Of a stretch of 64,000 nucleotides of DNA, positions 36,030 through 45,872 are shown one piece after another. The position numbers were made by a program, and so were the translations under genes. How positions within the stretch are numbered: the first letter of the stretch is position 1; each line of letters starts with the position of its first letter. Where the stretch lies: positions 124,001 to 188,000 of the forward strand of contig NZ_JASBQE010000008.1 of assembly GCF_029960785.1 (NCBI RefSeq). The letters run 5' to 3'. The DNA is from Polyangium sp. 15x6. GTDB taxonomy: Bacteria > Myxococcota_A > Polyangia > Polyangiales > Polyangiaceae. The notes below the pieces were generated by a model. It was not told the origin of the DNA and ran no database searches. It saw only the letters and a list, made by a program, of their open reading frames with translations.

Positions 36030-38753
36030 TCAGCGACGCTTCCTGCGGATCACGAGGGCCCCGAGGGCCGCGAGCGCGACGAGCGCCGCGTCGCCGCTCC
36101 CGCCTCCGCGACCGGCCGCGCAAATCAGGCCGTGGCCCGTGAGGAGGATGCCGTCGTCCGACGGCGGCTGCTCGACGGGAACGTCGTCGGCCTTGTTGTT
36201 CGGATCCTTCTCGCCCTCGTCGACGACGCCGTCCTTGTCCGTGTCCTCGTCGCCGTCGCTCACGCCGCCGCCGTCGGTGTCCGCCTTCAGCGGATCCGTG
36301 GTCGTCGTGCCCATGTCGCCGTCGGGCGTGCAATGGCCGGCATCGGCGTTCGTCCCCGCCGCCCCGCAATCCTTGCCGAGCTCGGTGCCGTCCTTGAGGC
36401 CGTCATCATCGCTGTCCGGGTCGAGGGCATTGACGAGCCCATCGCCGTCGGTATCCACGCCGGGGCTCGGCTCCTCGCCGTCGGGCACGCCGTCGTCGTC
36501 GCTGTCGCCGTCGTTCGGATCGGTCCCGATCACCGTCTCTTCGTCGTCGGTCAGCCCGTCGTCGTCGTCGTCGGGATCGCCGTCGTCGTCGCCGCCGTGA
36601 CCCCTCGTCGGATCGGTTTCGCCCGGGTCGACCACGCCGTCCTTGTCCGTGTCCTCGTCGCCGTCGGCGAGCCCGCCGCCATCCGTATCGGGGTTCAGGG
36701 GCGCGGTCGTCGTCGCGCCGCTGTCGCCGTCGGCCACGCAGTTGCCGGCCGCCGGGTCGGTCGCGTCGCCCGAGCAACCCTTGCCCATTTCCGTGCCGTC
36801 TTTCAGCCCGTCGCCGTCGCTGTCCGGATCGAGCACGTTCTTGATGCCGTCGCCGTCCGTGTCGTTCGCCGGGTTCGGCTCTTCTCCATCGAGCACGCCG
36901 TCGTCGTCGCTGTCGGCGTCGTTCGGATCGCTGCCGAGGGTCCCCTCGACGGCGTCGCTCAGCCCGTCGCCGTCGGTATCCGTGTTCGTCGAATCGTCCG
37001 CGTCGTTGCCGGCCTTCGGGTTCGTCTCGTCCGGATCGACCACGCCGTCGAGGTTCTTGTCCTCGGAGCCGTCGCTCACGCCGCCGTCGTCCGTATCGGC
37101 GTCGAGCGGCGACGTCGTCGTCGCGCCCATGTCGCCGTCGGGCACGCAGTTGCCCGCGGCCGGGTCCGTCGCCGGGTTCGAGCAATCCTTGCCGAGCTCC
37201 GTGCCGTCGGCGAGCCCGTCGTTGTCGCTGTCCGGATCGAGCGGGTTCGTGAGCCCGTCGCCATCCGAATCGAGCGTCGGATTCGGCTCTTCTCCGTCGG
37301 GCAAGCCGTCGTCGTCGCTGTCGGCGTCGTTCGGATCGGTCCCGATTCCCGTCTCGAAATCGTCGCTCAGCCCGTCGCCGTCGGTATCCGTGTTCGTCGG
37401 ATCGTCCGCGCCGTTGCCGTCGTTCGGGTTCGTCTCGTTCGCGTCGACGACGCCGTCGCGGTCCTTGTCTTCCGCGCCGTCGGACACGCCGCCGGCGTCC
37501 GTGTCGGGGTCGAGCGGGTTCGTCTTCGTCGCGCCCATGTCGCCGTCGGCGATGCAATGGCCCGCCGCGGGATCGATCCCGGGCCCACTACAACCATTGC
37601 CGACCTCGGTCCCGTCGAGGAGACCGTCGTCGTCGCTGTCCGGATCGAGCGCGTTGATGAGCCCGTCGCCGTCCGTGTCCACGTTCGCGCTCGGCTCCTC
37701 TCCGTCCGGGATGCCGTCGTCGTCGGTGTCGGCGTCGTTCGGATCGGTGCCGAGCGTGCCCTCCGCGAAATCGGGGATGCCGTCGCCGTCGGTGTCGGGG
37801 CAGCCGTTGTCGACCACGCCGTCGCAATCGTTGTCGAGGCCGTCGCAGACCTCGGTCCCGGGTTCGTCCGCGAACGCGTTGCAGACCGCCTGGCCCTCCG
37901 CGTTGCACACGAGCACGCCCGTCACGAGGCACTCGCCCACGCCCGCGGAGCACGCCTCGCCGGCGCCCATGCAATCTTGCGGAATGCAGCCTTCCGCGCC
38001 GCAGCTCACTGGATCGCTGAGCAGATCGGGCAGGTTCGCCGGGCCGGTGAAGTCCTGCGAGAGGGACGTGCCGTTCGAGGCCGTACCACAGGCGATGCGC
38101 AGCGGCTGATCGAGGCTCACGCCCGCGGCGATGAGCGCGTTCCGCTCGACGGCCCAGTCGATGAAGAAGTCCGGCGTCGGCGTGGCGAGCGGGAAATTCG
38201 AGCCCGCCGGGGCCTCGCGCGCGTATCCGTAGCCCATCGAGCCCATCGTGAGCGGGTCGAGGTACGTATTGAGCAGCGTCTCCGGCGCGTCGCCGGGATC
38301 GTTCGGCATCTGCTGGATCGCATTGGCCCAGAGTCGCACCTCGTCCGGATTCGAGATGCCGTTGACGAGCGTGCTGTACTCGTAATTGGCCGGATCGTTG
38401 TTCGTATCGATCACGCACCCCCAGCCGAAGGGCGCGAAGCTCGTCGCGTTCTGCAGGACCGTCTCGTCGATCCGCAACCGGAAGTAATAATGGGTCGCGT
38501 CGCTGTACACGTAGGCGAGCGGGAACAGCTCATTGCCGACGATGTCGCGCGAGCCCGCGGTATCGCCTTCGGGATCACCGAGCGGCGTCGCCATACCCGT
38601 CGCTGGATCCGTGCGCGTCAGCGCGACCCACGAAGCGTCGGGCGGAAACGTCTGCGCGCGCGCCGTGACGGGCACGGCGAGCCCCAGGAAGCCCACGACG
38701 AGAGCGACGCCGCTCACGATCGTTTTGTGCCCCAATATACTTCGTCGTTTCAT
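36030..38753 (-). CDS. giant surface protein with Asp-rich TSP3-like repeats and MYXO-CTERM-like tail
   Basis: A 907-residue exported protein. Signal peptide to about residue 34 (VTARAQ). An N-terminal domain of about 230 residues, shared with the paralogue encoded at 40929-45689, is followed by a Cys-rich patch and a MopE-like metal motif (CDGLDNDCDGVVDNGC). Then come four repeats of about 130 residues, each opening DTDGDGLSD...GTDPNDADSDDDG and containing many DxDxDG calcium-binding loops of thrombospondin type 3. The C terminus, GGGSGD, one helix and RRKRR, is MYXO-CTERM-like and suggests anchoring and processing. ATG 38753 has GAGGGAGA upstream. Confidence 0.88.
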   Translation of the reverse strand: MKRRSILGHKTIVSGVALVVGFLGLAVPVTARAQTFPPDASWVALTRTDPATGMATPLGDPEGDTAGSRDIVGNELFPLAYVYSDATHYYFRLRIDETVLQNATSFAPFGWGCVIDTNNDPANYEYSTLVNGISNPDEVRLWANAIQQMPNDPGDAPETLLNTYLDPLTMGSMGYGYAREAPAGSNFPLATPTPDFFIDWAVERNALIAAGVSLDQPLRIACGTASNGTSLSQDFTGPANLPDLLSDPVSCGAEGCIPQDCMGAGEACSAGVGECLVTGVLVCNAEGQAVCNAFADEPGTEVCDGLDNDCDGVVDNGCPDTDGDGIPDFAEGTLGTDPNDADTDDDGIPDGEEPSANVDTDGDGLINALDPDSDDDGLLDGTEVGNGCSGPGIDPAAGHCIADGDMGATKTNPLDPDTDAGGVSDGAEDKDRDGVVDANETNPNDGNGADDPTNTDTDGDGLSDDFETGIGTDPNDADSDDDGLPDGEEPNPTLDSDGDGLTNPLDPDSDNDGLADGTELGKDCSNPATDPAAGNCVPDGDMGATTTSPLDADTDDGGVSDGSEDKNLDGVVDPDETNPKAGNDADDSTNTDTDGDGLSDAVEGTLGSDPNDADSDDDGVLDGEEPNPANDTDGDGIKNVLDPDSDGDGLKDGTEMGKGCSGDATDPAAGNCVADGDSGATTTAPLNPDTDGGGLADGDEDTDKDGVVDPGETDPTRGHGGDDDGDPDDDDDGLTDDEETVIGTDPNDGDSDDDGVPDGEEPSPGVDTDGDGLVNALDPDSDDDGLKDGTELGKDCGAAGTNADAGHCTPDGDMGTTTTDPLKADTDGGGVSDGDEDTDKDGVVDEGEKDPNNKADDVPVEQPPSDDGILLTGHGLICAAGRGGGSGDAALVALAALGALVIRRKRR

Positions 38754-39005
38754 GTTCTCCCTCGGACTGGGGTTCATGGCTATCGTCACGGACACATATC
38801 ACACAAAACGTACTGGACGAGATCCTGAATGTGTTGGCATCTTGCGCCTGCACTGCCCGCTTACCAGCCTCGAAATGAGGACAGGACCCCGCAATTGAGG
38901 GCGAGAGTCCTCACCCACGACCCCACGACGCGCGCATCAGCGTAAAGTTATCGTGGGACTTTTTCTCCGTCCCGGGCATGATGCGACTCCCCCGCGGAGG
39001 TGAAG

Positions 39006-40076
39006 GTGCTACACAAACGCTTCGGTACCGACAAGACTGGCCTCGAAACACGCTTTGACGCCCAACGGATCGCTTTCGCGCCGATCGTATTTCAGGCCAC
39101 GCGCCTCCTGCGATCGACAGGTTTGCTCGAGGCCGTCGAGGACTGTGGCGCCGAGGGGATGACGGCCGCCGAGGCGGCCGCGAAGACGGGGCTTTCCATC
39201 TACGCCGCGACGGTCCTGCTCGAATGCGGGCTCTCGGCGGATCTCGTGGCGTACGACAACGGTCGATTCGTCATCACCACGCTCGGCGCCTTCATCCGCC
39301 GCGACGAGATGACGGCCGTGAACATGGAGTTCGTCCACGAGGTCTGTTACCTCGGCATGCACAAGCTGGAAGACGCGCTCCGGCTCGGCGAGCCCGCGGG
39401 GCTCCGGGTCTTCGGCGAATGGAAGACGGTCTACGAGGCGCTCGCTCACCTGCCCGAGGACGCGAAGCGCGCGTGGCTGCGCTTCGACCATTTCTATTCG
39501 GACGCCGCGTTCCCCGCGGCGAGCCGGATCGTGCTCGAGCGCGAGCCGCGGAACCTGCTCGACATCGGCTGCAATACCGGCAAATGGACCTCGCTTTGCC
39601 TCTCCCGATCACCCGAGCTCCGCGCCTCCCTCGTCGATCTCCCCGGCCAGCTCGAAATGGCAATGCAGAACCTGCGCGAAAAAGGACTCGACGGCCGCGC
39701 CGTGCCCTGCCCCGTGGACGTGCTCGATCCACACGCCGAGCTGCCCTCGGGCTTCGACGCGGTCTGGATGAGCCAGTTCCTCGTGTGTTTCTCGGAGGAC
39801 GAGGTGCGGACGATCCTGCGCCGCGCCGGCCGCGCGGTACGGCCCGGCGGCCGGCTCTGGATCCTCGATACATTCTGGGATCGGCAGCGCTTCGACGCGG
39901 CGGCGTATTGCCTGATCAACACGTCGCCGTATTTCACGGCGATCGCGAACGGCAACAGCCGCATGTACCGCACCGAGGACATCCTCGCGCTCGCCCGCGA
40001 GGAAGGGCTCGTCCTCCAGGCGACGCACGAGCGGCTGGGAATCTACCACTCGCTTCTCGAGCTCGCGCCCGGCTGA
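39006..40076 (+). CDS. class I SAM-dependent methyltransferase (O-methyltransferase-like)
   Basis: A 356-residue enzyme. Residues 20-110 form a winged-helix dimerisation domain (AAKTGLSIYAATVLLECGLSADLV), as in small-molecule O-methyltransferases. The SAM motif I is LLDIGCNTGKW (near residue 180); motif II is around SLVDLPGQLEMA, and DAVWMSQFLVCFSEDEV and RPGGRLWILDTFWD follow. The start is taken as GTG 39006, since GGAGG (38996-39000) overlaps the alternative GTG at 39000 and is well spaced from 39006. Substrate unknown. It sits between the two giant paralogues and before the aquaporin. Confidence 0.88.
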   Translation: MLHKRFGTDKTGLETRFDAQRIAFAPIVFQATRLLRSTGLLEAVEDCGAEGMTAAEAAAKTGLSIYAATVLLECGLSADLVAYDNGRFVITTLGAFIRRDEMTAVNMEFVHEVCYLGMHKLEDALRLGEPAGLRVFGEWKTVYEALAHLPEDAKRAWLRFDHFYSDAAFPAASRIVLEREPRNLLDIGCNTGKWTSLCLSRSPELRASLVDLPGQLEMAMQNLREKGLDGRAVPCPVDVLDPHAELPSGFDAVWMSQFLVCFSEDEVRTILRRAGRAVRPGGRLWILDTFWDRQRFDAAAYCLINTSPYFTAIANGNSRMYRTEDILALAREEGLVLQATHERLGIYHSLLELAPG

Positions 40077-40154
40077 TCGCCGAGAAGCAGCGCGGCGCCT
40101 GGACGCGCGCGCGTCCCACCCCACGTTCACCTGTGGGGAAAGGGGGGACGTCTC

Positions 40155-40904
40155 ATGTCCATCGGACGAAAGGCCATCGCAGAGGCCGTCGGTACGTGCT
40201 GGCTCGTGCTCGGCGGCGTCGGCAGCGCCGTCATCGCGGGAGAGAAGATCGGAAACCACGGCGTCGCGTTCGCGTTCGGCCTCACGGTGCTCACCATGGC
40301 CTACACGTTCGGCCACATCTCGGGCGCGCACCTCAACCCGGCCGTCACCGTCGGCCTCGCAGCGGCCGGGCGCTTTCCACGCGTGGATGTGCTGCCGTAC
40401 GTCATGGCCCAGCTCGTCGGCGGCTTCGTCGGCGCGGGCCTCTTGCTGATCATCGCGCGAGGCATGCCCGGCGGTTACGACCCCACCGTGAGTGGCCTCG
40501 GCGCGAACGGCTACGGCGCGCACTCGCCGGACGGCTACTCCGCGGCGGCCGCGTTTTTCGTCGAGGTCGTGATGACCTTCTTCTTCGTCGTGGTGATCCT
40601 CGGCGCCACCTCGAAGCGCGCGATGAACACGTTCGGCGGGCTCGCGATCGGCTTCTGCCTGACGCTGGTTCACCTCGTCGCCCTCCCGATCACCAACACC
40701 TCGGTCAATCCCGCGCGCTCCACGGGGCCTGCGCTCTTCGTGGGTGGCTGGGCGCTCGCGCAGCTCTGGATGTTCTGGGTCGCGCCGCTGCTCGGCGCCG
40801 CGCTCGCGGGCCTCACGGCGCGCGCGCTCGAGCCGGATCAGGTGCTGCGCAAGGCACGCCCCGGTCCGCCAGGGCCGGCGGAGGAGGTGCCCACGCGGGC
40901 GTAG
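40155..40904 (+). CDS. aqpZ: aquaporin (AqpZ type)
   Basis: A 249-residue six-helix channel of the MIP family. Both pore motifs are present: HLNPAV (NPA at 61-63) and SVNPARS (NPA at 186-188). The selectivity filter reads F41, H174, T183 and R189, the water-selective set of AqpZ, so glycerol transport is unlikely. The C terminus is a short charged tail. ATG 40155 follows a G-rich ribosome-binding stretch. It could protect against osmotic shock; whether it works with the adjacent methyltransferase is unclear. Confidence 0.95.
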   Translation: MSIGRKAIAEAVGTCWLVLGGVGSAVIAGEKIGNHGVAFAFGLTVLTMAYTFGHISGAHLNPAVTVGLAAAGRFPRVDVLPYVMAQLVGGFVGAGLLLIIARGMPGGYDPTVSGLGANGYGAHSPDGYSAAAAFFVEVVMTFFFVVVILGATSKRAMNTFGGLAIGFCLTLVHLVALPITNTSVNPARSTGPALFVGGWALAQLWMFWVAPLLGAALAGLTARALEPDQVLRKARPGPPGPAEEVPTRA

Positions 40905-40928
40905 ATGGTGTGTAGGGACGTGGGTTGA

Positions 40929-43900
40929 TTACGCGCGCCGCTTGCGGCGCAGGACGAGCGCGCCGAGCGCCGCGATCGCGAGGGCCACGCCGCCCGGCGC
41001 GCCTTCGGTTTGCCCCGTGGCGCAGGCGCAACCGCCGCCGGCCAGGCGAATCGCTTCCTCCGGGGACACGCAGAGCCCCGGCGCGGTGTTCGTCGAGGTG
41101 CACTCCTCGCCCGTCGGGCAACCGTTGCCGCCTTCGCCGCGGCAGCCCTCCGTGCACGAGCCTTCCACGCAGATCTGACCGCTGTTCGGGCCGCCGCAAT
41201 CCTCGTCCGTCTCGCAGGGCCCCTCGACGTCGTCGGCCGGATCGAGCGGGTTCGTCTCGCCCGCGTCCACCACGCCGTCCTTGTCCTTGTCCTCGAGCCC
41301 GTCGCGCACGCCGCCGTCGTCCGTGTCGGCGTCGAGCGGATCGGTCTTCGTCCCGCCCTTGTCGCCGTCGGGGATGCAATTGCCGGCCATCGGGTTCGTC
41401 CCTGGCCCCGAGCAATCGAAGCCGAGCTCGGTCCCGTCGAAGAGCCCGTCGTCGTCGCTGTCCGGATCGAGCCCATTGATGAGCCCGTCGCCGTCCGTGT
41501 CGACCCCGACGCTCGGCTCCGCGCCGTCCGGCGCGCCGTCGTCGTCGCTGTCGGCGTCGAACGGATCCGTGCCGATCTGCGCCTCCTCGGCGTCCGTCAG
41601 CCCGTCGCCGTCCGAGTCGAGCTTCGTCGCGTCGTCGCTCCCGTCGTTCGGATCGATCTCGCCCGGATCGACCACGCCGTTGCCGTTCGTGTCCTCGTCG
41701 CCGTCGGACACGCCGCCGTCGTCCGTGTCCGGATCGAGCGGCGAGGTCGTCGTCGCGCCCATGTCCGCGTCCGCGACGCAGTTGCCCGCGGCCGGGTCCG
41801 TGGCCGGCGAGCTGCAGTTCTGACCCATCTCGGTGCCGTCGAAGAGCCCGTCGTCGTCGCTGTCCGGATCGAGCGCGTTGATCGTGCCGTCGCCGTCGGT
41901 GTCATCGGTCGGGTTCGGCTCCTGCCCGTCGATCACGCCGTCGTCGTCGGTGTCGGCGTCGTTCGGATCGGTCCCGATCGTCTCCTCGACCTCGTCGCTC
42001 AGCCCATCGCCGTCCGTGTCCGTCACGGTCAGGTCGTCGACGCCGTTCCCGGCCGTCGGGTTCGTCTCGCCCGGGTCGATCTTGCCGTCGAGGTTCCAGT
42101 CCTCCGACCCGTCGCTCACCGACCCGTCGTCGGTATCCCAGTCGAGCGGATCGGTCGTCGTGAGCCCGCCGTCCGCGTCGCCCACGCAATGGCCCGCCGT
42201 GATGTCCGTCGCCGGATCCGTGCAATCGAGGCCGAGCTCGGTCCCATCGAAGAGCCCGTCGTTGTCGCTGTCCGGATCGAGCGCGTTGATGAGCCCGTCG
42301 CCGTCCGTGTCCACGCCGAAGCTCGGCTCGTCGCCGTCGCGCACGCCGTCGTCGTCCGTGTCCGCGTCGTTCGGATCGGTCCCGATCACCTCCTCGTCGT
42401 CGTCGAAGATCCCGTCGCCGTCCGTGTCCGGCGGATCGTCGGCGCCGTGGCCCGCGGTCGGGTCCGTCTCGCCGGGGTCGATGACGCCGTCCTTGTCCTT
42501 GTCTTCGGCCCCGTCGCTCGCGCCGCCGTCGTCCGTGTCCCAGTCGAGCGGATCGGTCTTCGTCGCGCCGTTATCGCCGTCGGGGATGCAGTGACCCGCG
42601 GACGGATCCGTGTCCGGATCCGTGCAGCCCTTGCCCATCTCGAGCCCGTCCGGCAGCCCGTCGTTGTCGCTGTCGGGGTCGAGCGCGTTGATGAACCCGT
42701 CGCCGTCCGTGTCCTCGCCGAGGTCCGGCTCCTCCGCGTCGGAGACACCGTCGTCGTCCGAGTCCCAGTCGAACGGATCGGTCCCGAGCATCGTCTCCAG
42801 CTTGTCGAGCAGCCCGTCGCCGTCGCTGTCGAGCGGATCGTCTTCGCCGTTGCCCTTCGTCGGGTTCGTCTCGCCCGGATCGATCGCACCGTCCTTGTTC
42901 TTGTCCTCGGCCCCGTCGGACACGCCGCCGTCGTCCGAGTCCGGATCGACCATCGACGTGTGCGTCGCGCCCATGTCGGCGTCGGCTCGGCAGGCGTTCG
43001 CCGCGGGGTTCGTCGACGGATGCGAGCAATCGTTGCCGACCTCCGTCCCGTCGAAGAGCCCGTCGCCGTCGCTGTCCGAATCGCGGACGTTGATCTTGCC
43101 GTCGCCGTCGGTGTCGTCGGACGGGTTCGCCTCGTCGCCATCGAGCACGCCGTCGTCGTCCGTGTCCGCGTCGTTCGGGTTCGAGCCGAGGAAGAACTCG
43201 AGCTGGTTCGTCAGCCCGTCGCCGTCGTTATCCAGGTTCGACAGCTGCTGATCGTCGGGCGCGTTGCCCTCGGTCGGATCCGTCTCGTTGATGTCGATCC
43301 GACCGTTGAGATTGCGATCCTCGGCCCCGTCCCTCACGCCGCCGCCGTCGGTGTCCCGATCGACCGGCGATGTCTGGAGAGCGCCGCCGTCCGCGTCGGG
43401 CCGGCAGTTCTGCGCGGCCGGGTCCGTCGCGGGGTGCGTGCAGTTCTTCCCGGTCTCCGTGCCGTCGAAGAGCGCGTCGTCGTCGCTGTCCGGATCGAGC
43501 GTGTTCACGAGCCCGTCGCCGTCGGTGTCGTCGGACGGGTTCGCCTCATCGCCGTCGAGCAGGCCGTCATCGTCGCTGTCGGCGTCGTTCGGATCCGTGC
43601 CGATCGTCTCCTCCAGCCCGTCGCTCAGCCCGTCGCCGTCCGCGTCCTTCGTCTGCGCGTCGTCCGCGCCGCTGCCCGCCGTGGGGTCGGTCTCGCCCGC
43701 GTCGACCACGCCGTCGAGATCCGCGTCCTCCGACCCGTCGATCACGCCGCCGCCGTCCGAATCCGGATCGAGCGGGTTCGTCTTCGTGAGGCCCGCGTCC
43801 CCGTCGGGCCTGCAATGACCGGCCGCCACGTCCGTGCCGGGCCCGCTGCAATCTCTGCCGGTCTCCGTGCCGTCGTAGAGCCCGTCGTCGTCGCTGTCGG

Positions 43901-45689
43901 CGTCGAGCCCGTTGACGAGCCCGTCGCCGTCCGTATCGATCGCGACGTCCGTCTCCTCGCCGTCGGCCACGCCGTCGTCGTCGCTGTCGGCGTCCGCGGG
44001 GTCGGTCCCGATCTGCTCCTCGATCGCGTCGATGAGCCCGTCGCCGTCGGTGTCCGGGCAGCCGTTGTCGAGCGCGCCGTCGCAATCCTGGTCGACGGCG
44101 TCGCCGCAGACCTCGGTGCTCGGCATCCCCGCGACGGCGTTGCAGGCCGTACCGCCCTCGGGGGTACACACCATCGAGCCCACGACCGCGCACGCGCCGA
44201 CGCCCTCGACGCACGCCGCGCCGAGGCCGAGATCCTCGTCCTCGAGGCCATCACAATCGTCGTCCGCGAAGTTGCACGCCTCGGGGAGCTCGCCCGGAAG
44301 AACCGCCGGCACGCACGCCACGCTGCCCGACGAACAGGCCGTGATCCCCACGCTGCAGGCGCCGGCGAGGCCGGTCACGCAGGCCTCTCCGCCGCCCGGA
44401 TCGCCGTCGTCGGCGAAGCCATTGCAATCGTCGTCGAGCCCGTTGCACGTCTCGGTTTGCGGCGTGCCCGGCGTCGCGCTGCAGGTCGCGCCGCCTTGCC
44501 CGTCGCAGACGATCTCGCCCGAAGCCGCGCAGACGCCGAGCCCCTCGGTGCAGTTCGTGCCGAGGGAAAACCCTTCGTCCGTCTGACCGTCGCAATCGTC
44601 GTCGAGCGTGTTGCACGCCTCCGCGTTCGCTCCGGGCGTCACGTTCGGCGTGCACTGGATCACGCCGGAGAGACAGTTCTCCGTGCCCGCGCTGCACACG
44701 CCGGCGAGACCCGTCACGCACGCGCCGCCGCCCCCGGGGTTTCCATCGTCGACCACGCCGTCGCAGTTGTCGTCGACCGCGTTGCACGTCTCCTGCGAGG
44801 GTTCGCCCGGGAACGCGTCGCACACGGACTGGCCCGCCGCGTTGCAGAAGCGCGTGCCCGACTGCGCGCACGCGCCCGTCCCGGCGGAGCAGGGCTGCCC
44901 GTAATCGGCGCAAGTCTGCGGAATGCAGCCCGATCCGCCGCAGAGATACGGATCACTCAAGACGAGCGCGAGGTCCAGGGTGCTCGTGAAATCGGTCGAC
45001 AGCGTCGAGGTGCTGACGCCGGTGCCGCACGCAAAACGGAGCGGCGTCGCGTCCCCGACCCCCGCGGCCTGGAGGAGGGATTTTTCGACCGCCCAGTCGA
45101 CGAAGAAATCGGCGTCCGGCGCGGCGATCGGGAACACCGAGCCCGCCGCGACCTGCCGCGCGTATCCGAAGCCCGGCTGCCCGAGCTGCAGCGGGCCGAG
45201 GTAGGCCTTCACCATCACCTCGGGCGTATCGGCCGGCGAGCCCGCGGTTTGCTGGGTCGTGTTCACCCAGAAGCGCACGGCGTCCGGCGCCGAGATGCCG
45301 TCGACGAGCGCGCTGAACTCGAAATCCGACGCGTCGGCGTCCGCGTCGATCACGCACCCGAAGCTCGAGCCGTTGTCGAAGTTCGTCGCCGTGACGAGGG
45401 CCGTCGCGTTGACGCGCAGGCGGAAGTAGAAGTGCGTCCAGTCCGCGTGCACGTACGCCACGGGATTCGCCGCGTTCCCCACGATGTCGCGCGCGCCCGT
45501 CGCGTCACCGGAGACATCGCCGATCGGCAGGTGTGTGCCCGAGCCGGCGTCGAAGCGCGTGAGCGGCGCCCACGTCGCGACGGCGGGGAAGGTTTGCGCG
45601 GTCGCGGCCGCGGAGAGCGTGGTCGCAGCGAGCCCGAACAGCAGCGCGATGCTGCGCCCTCGGCGCCTGCGAGAGTCGAACAATCCCAT
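40929..45689 (-). CDS. giant surface protein with seven TSP3-like repeat blocks and MYXO-CTERM-like tail
   Basis: A 1586-residue paralogue of the 36030-38753 protein. Signal peptide ends AAATAQ; the N-terminal domain (about residues 30-230, TFPAVATWAPLTRFDAGSG) matches that of its relative. A Cys-rich region then carries at least five MopE-like motifs (CNxxDDxCDG), more than in the paralogue. Seven repeat blocks of about 130 residues follow (DTDGDGLxD...IGTDPNDADSDDDG). The end has GGGCACATG, a helix and LRRKRRA, a MYXO-CTERM pattern with the expected Cys. ATG 45689 has GAGGA five bases upstream. Likely a calcium-stiffened cell-surface fibre. Confidence 0.88.
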   Translation of the reverse strand: MGLFDSRRRRGRSIALLFGLAATTLSAAATAQTFPAVATWAPLTRFDAGSGTHLPIGDVSGDATGARDIVGNAANPVAYVHADWTHFYFRLRVNATALVTATNFDNGSSFGCVIDADADASDFEFSALVDGISAPDAVRFWVNTTQQTAGSPADTPEVMVKAYLGPLQLGQPGFGYARQVAAGSVFPIAAPDADFFVDWAVEKSLLQAAGVGDATPLRFACGTGVSTSTLSTDFTSTLDLALVLSDPYLCGGSGCIPQTCADYGQPCSAGTGACAQSGTRFCNAAGQSVCDAFPGEPSQETCNAVDDNCDGVVDDGNPGGGGACVTGLAGVCSAGTENCLSGVIQCTPNVTPGANAEACNTLDDDCDGQTDEGFSLGTNCTEGLGVCAASGEIVCDGQGGATCSATPGTPQTETCNGLDDDCNGFADDGDPGGGEACVTGLAGACSVGITACSSGSVACVPAVLPGELPEACNFADDDCDGLEDEDLGLGAACVEGVGACAVVGSMVCTPEGGTACNAVAGMPSTEVCGDAVDQDCDGALDNGCPDTDGDGLIDAIEEQIGTDPADADSDDDGVADGEETDVAIDTDGDGLVNGLDADSDDDGLYDGTETGRDCSGPGTDVAAGHCRPDGDAGLTKTNPLDPDSDGGGVIDGSEDADLDGVVDAGETDPTAGSGADDAQTKDADGDGLSDGLEETIGTDPNDADSDDDGLLDGDEANPSDDTDGDGLVNTLDPDSDDDALFDGTETGKNCTHPATDPAAQNCRPDADGGALQTSPVDRDTDGGGVRDGAEDRNLNGRIDINETDPTEGNAPDDQQLSNLDNDGDGLTNQLEFFLGSNPNDADTDDDGVLDGDEANPSDDTDGDGKINVRDSDSDGDGLFDGTEVGNDCSHPSTNPAANACRADADMGATHTSMVDPDSDDGGVSDGAEDKNKDGAIDPGETNPTKGNGEDDPLDSDGDGLLDKLETMLGTDPFDWDSDDDGVSDAEEPDLGEDTDGDGFINALDPDSDNDGLPDGLEMGKGCTDPDTDPSAGHCIPDGDNGATKTDPLDWDTDDGGASDGAEDKDKDGVIDPGETDPTAGHGADDPPDTDGDGIFDDDEEVIGTDPNDADTDDDGVRDGDEPSFGVDTDGDGLINALDPDSDNDGLFDGTELGLDCTDPATDITAGHCVGDADGGLTTTDPLDWDTDDGSVSDGSEDWNLDGKIDPGETNPTAGNGVDDLTVTDTDGDGLSDEVEETIGTDPNDADTDDDGVIDGQEPNPTDDTDGDGTINALDPDSDDDGLFDGTEMGQNCSSPATDPAAGNCVADADMGATTTSPLDPDTDDGGVSDGDEDTNGNGVVDPGEIDPNDGSDDATKLDSDGDGLTDAEEAQIGTDPFDADSDDDGAPDGAEPSVGVDTDGDGLINGLDPDSDDDGLFDGTELGFDCSGPGTNPMAGNCIPDGDKGGTKTDPLDADTDDGGVRDGLEDKDKDGVVDAGETNPLDPADDVEGPCETDEDCGGPNSGQICVEGSCTEGCRGEGGNGCPTGEECTSTNTAPGLCVSPEEAIRLAGGGCACATGQTEGAPGGVALAIAALGALVLRRKRRA

Positions 45690-45872
45690 GAGGTCCTCGT
45701 ATGGTTCTCCGACATAACCGCGGTGACAAACACGACGCAAGGGCGATGCCGCGCACCCTTCCCGCTTTTCTCCGTCACGCCACGCGGAGACGCGGCTCCG
45801 CTTCCTGCCCTCACGGCGTGCGGCGTGCTTGACCGCATCTCCGTGCGCAGGTAAGCGAGCTTCATCCTCTTC

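Noticed and set aside
36132-38828. An 898-codon open frame opposite the smaller giant repeat gene
   Set aside because: Same cause as above: a by-product of Asp-rich repeats and high G+C.
36030-45689. CRISPR-like arrays in the repeat-rich genes
   Set aside because: Repeats are in frame, about 390 bp long, imperfect and protein-coding; there are no short constant repeats with unique spacers.
41010-45854. A 1614-codon open frame on the plus strand opposite the larger giant repeat gene
   Set aside because: Asp-rich repeats (GAC/GAT) read as Val/Ile/Arg on the other strand and produce no stops. The predicted protein is Arg/Val repeats with no fold-like pattern; the minus strand has signal peptide, Cys motifs and a sorting tail.
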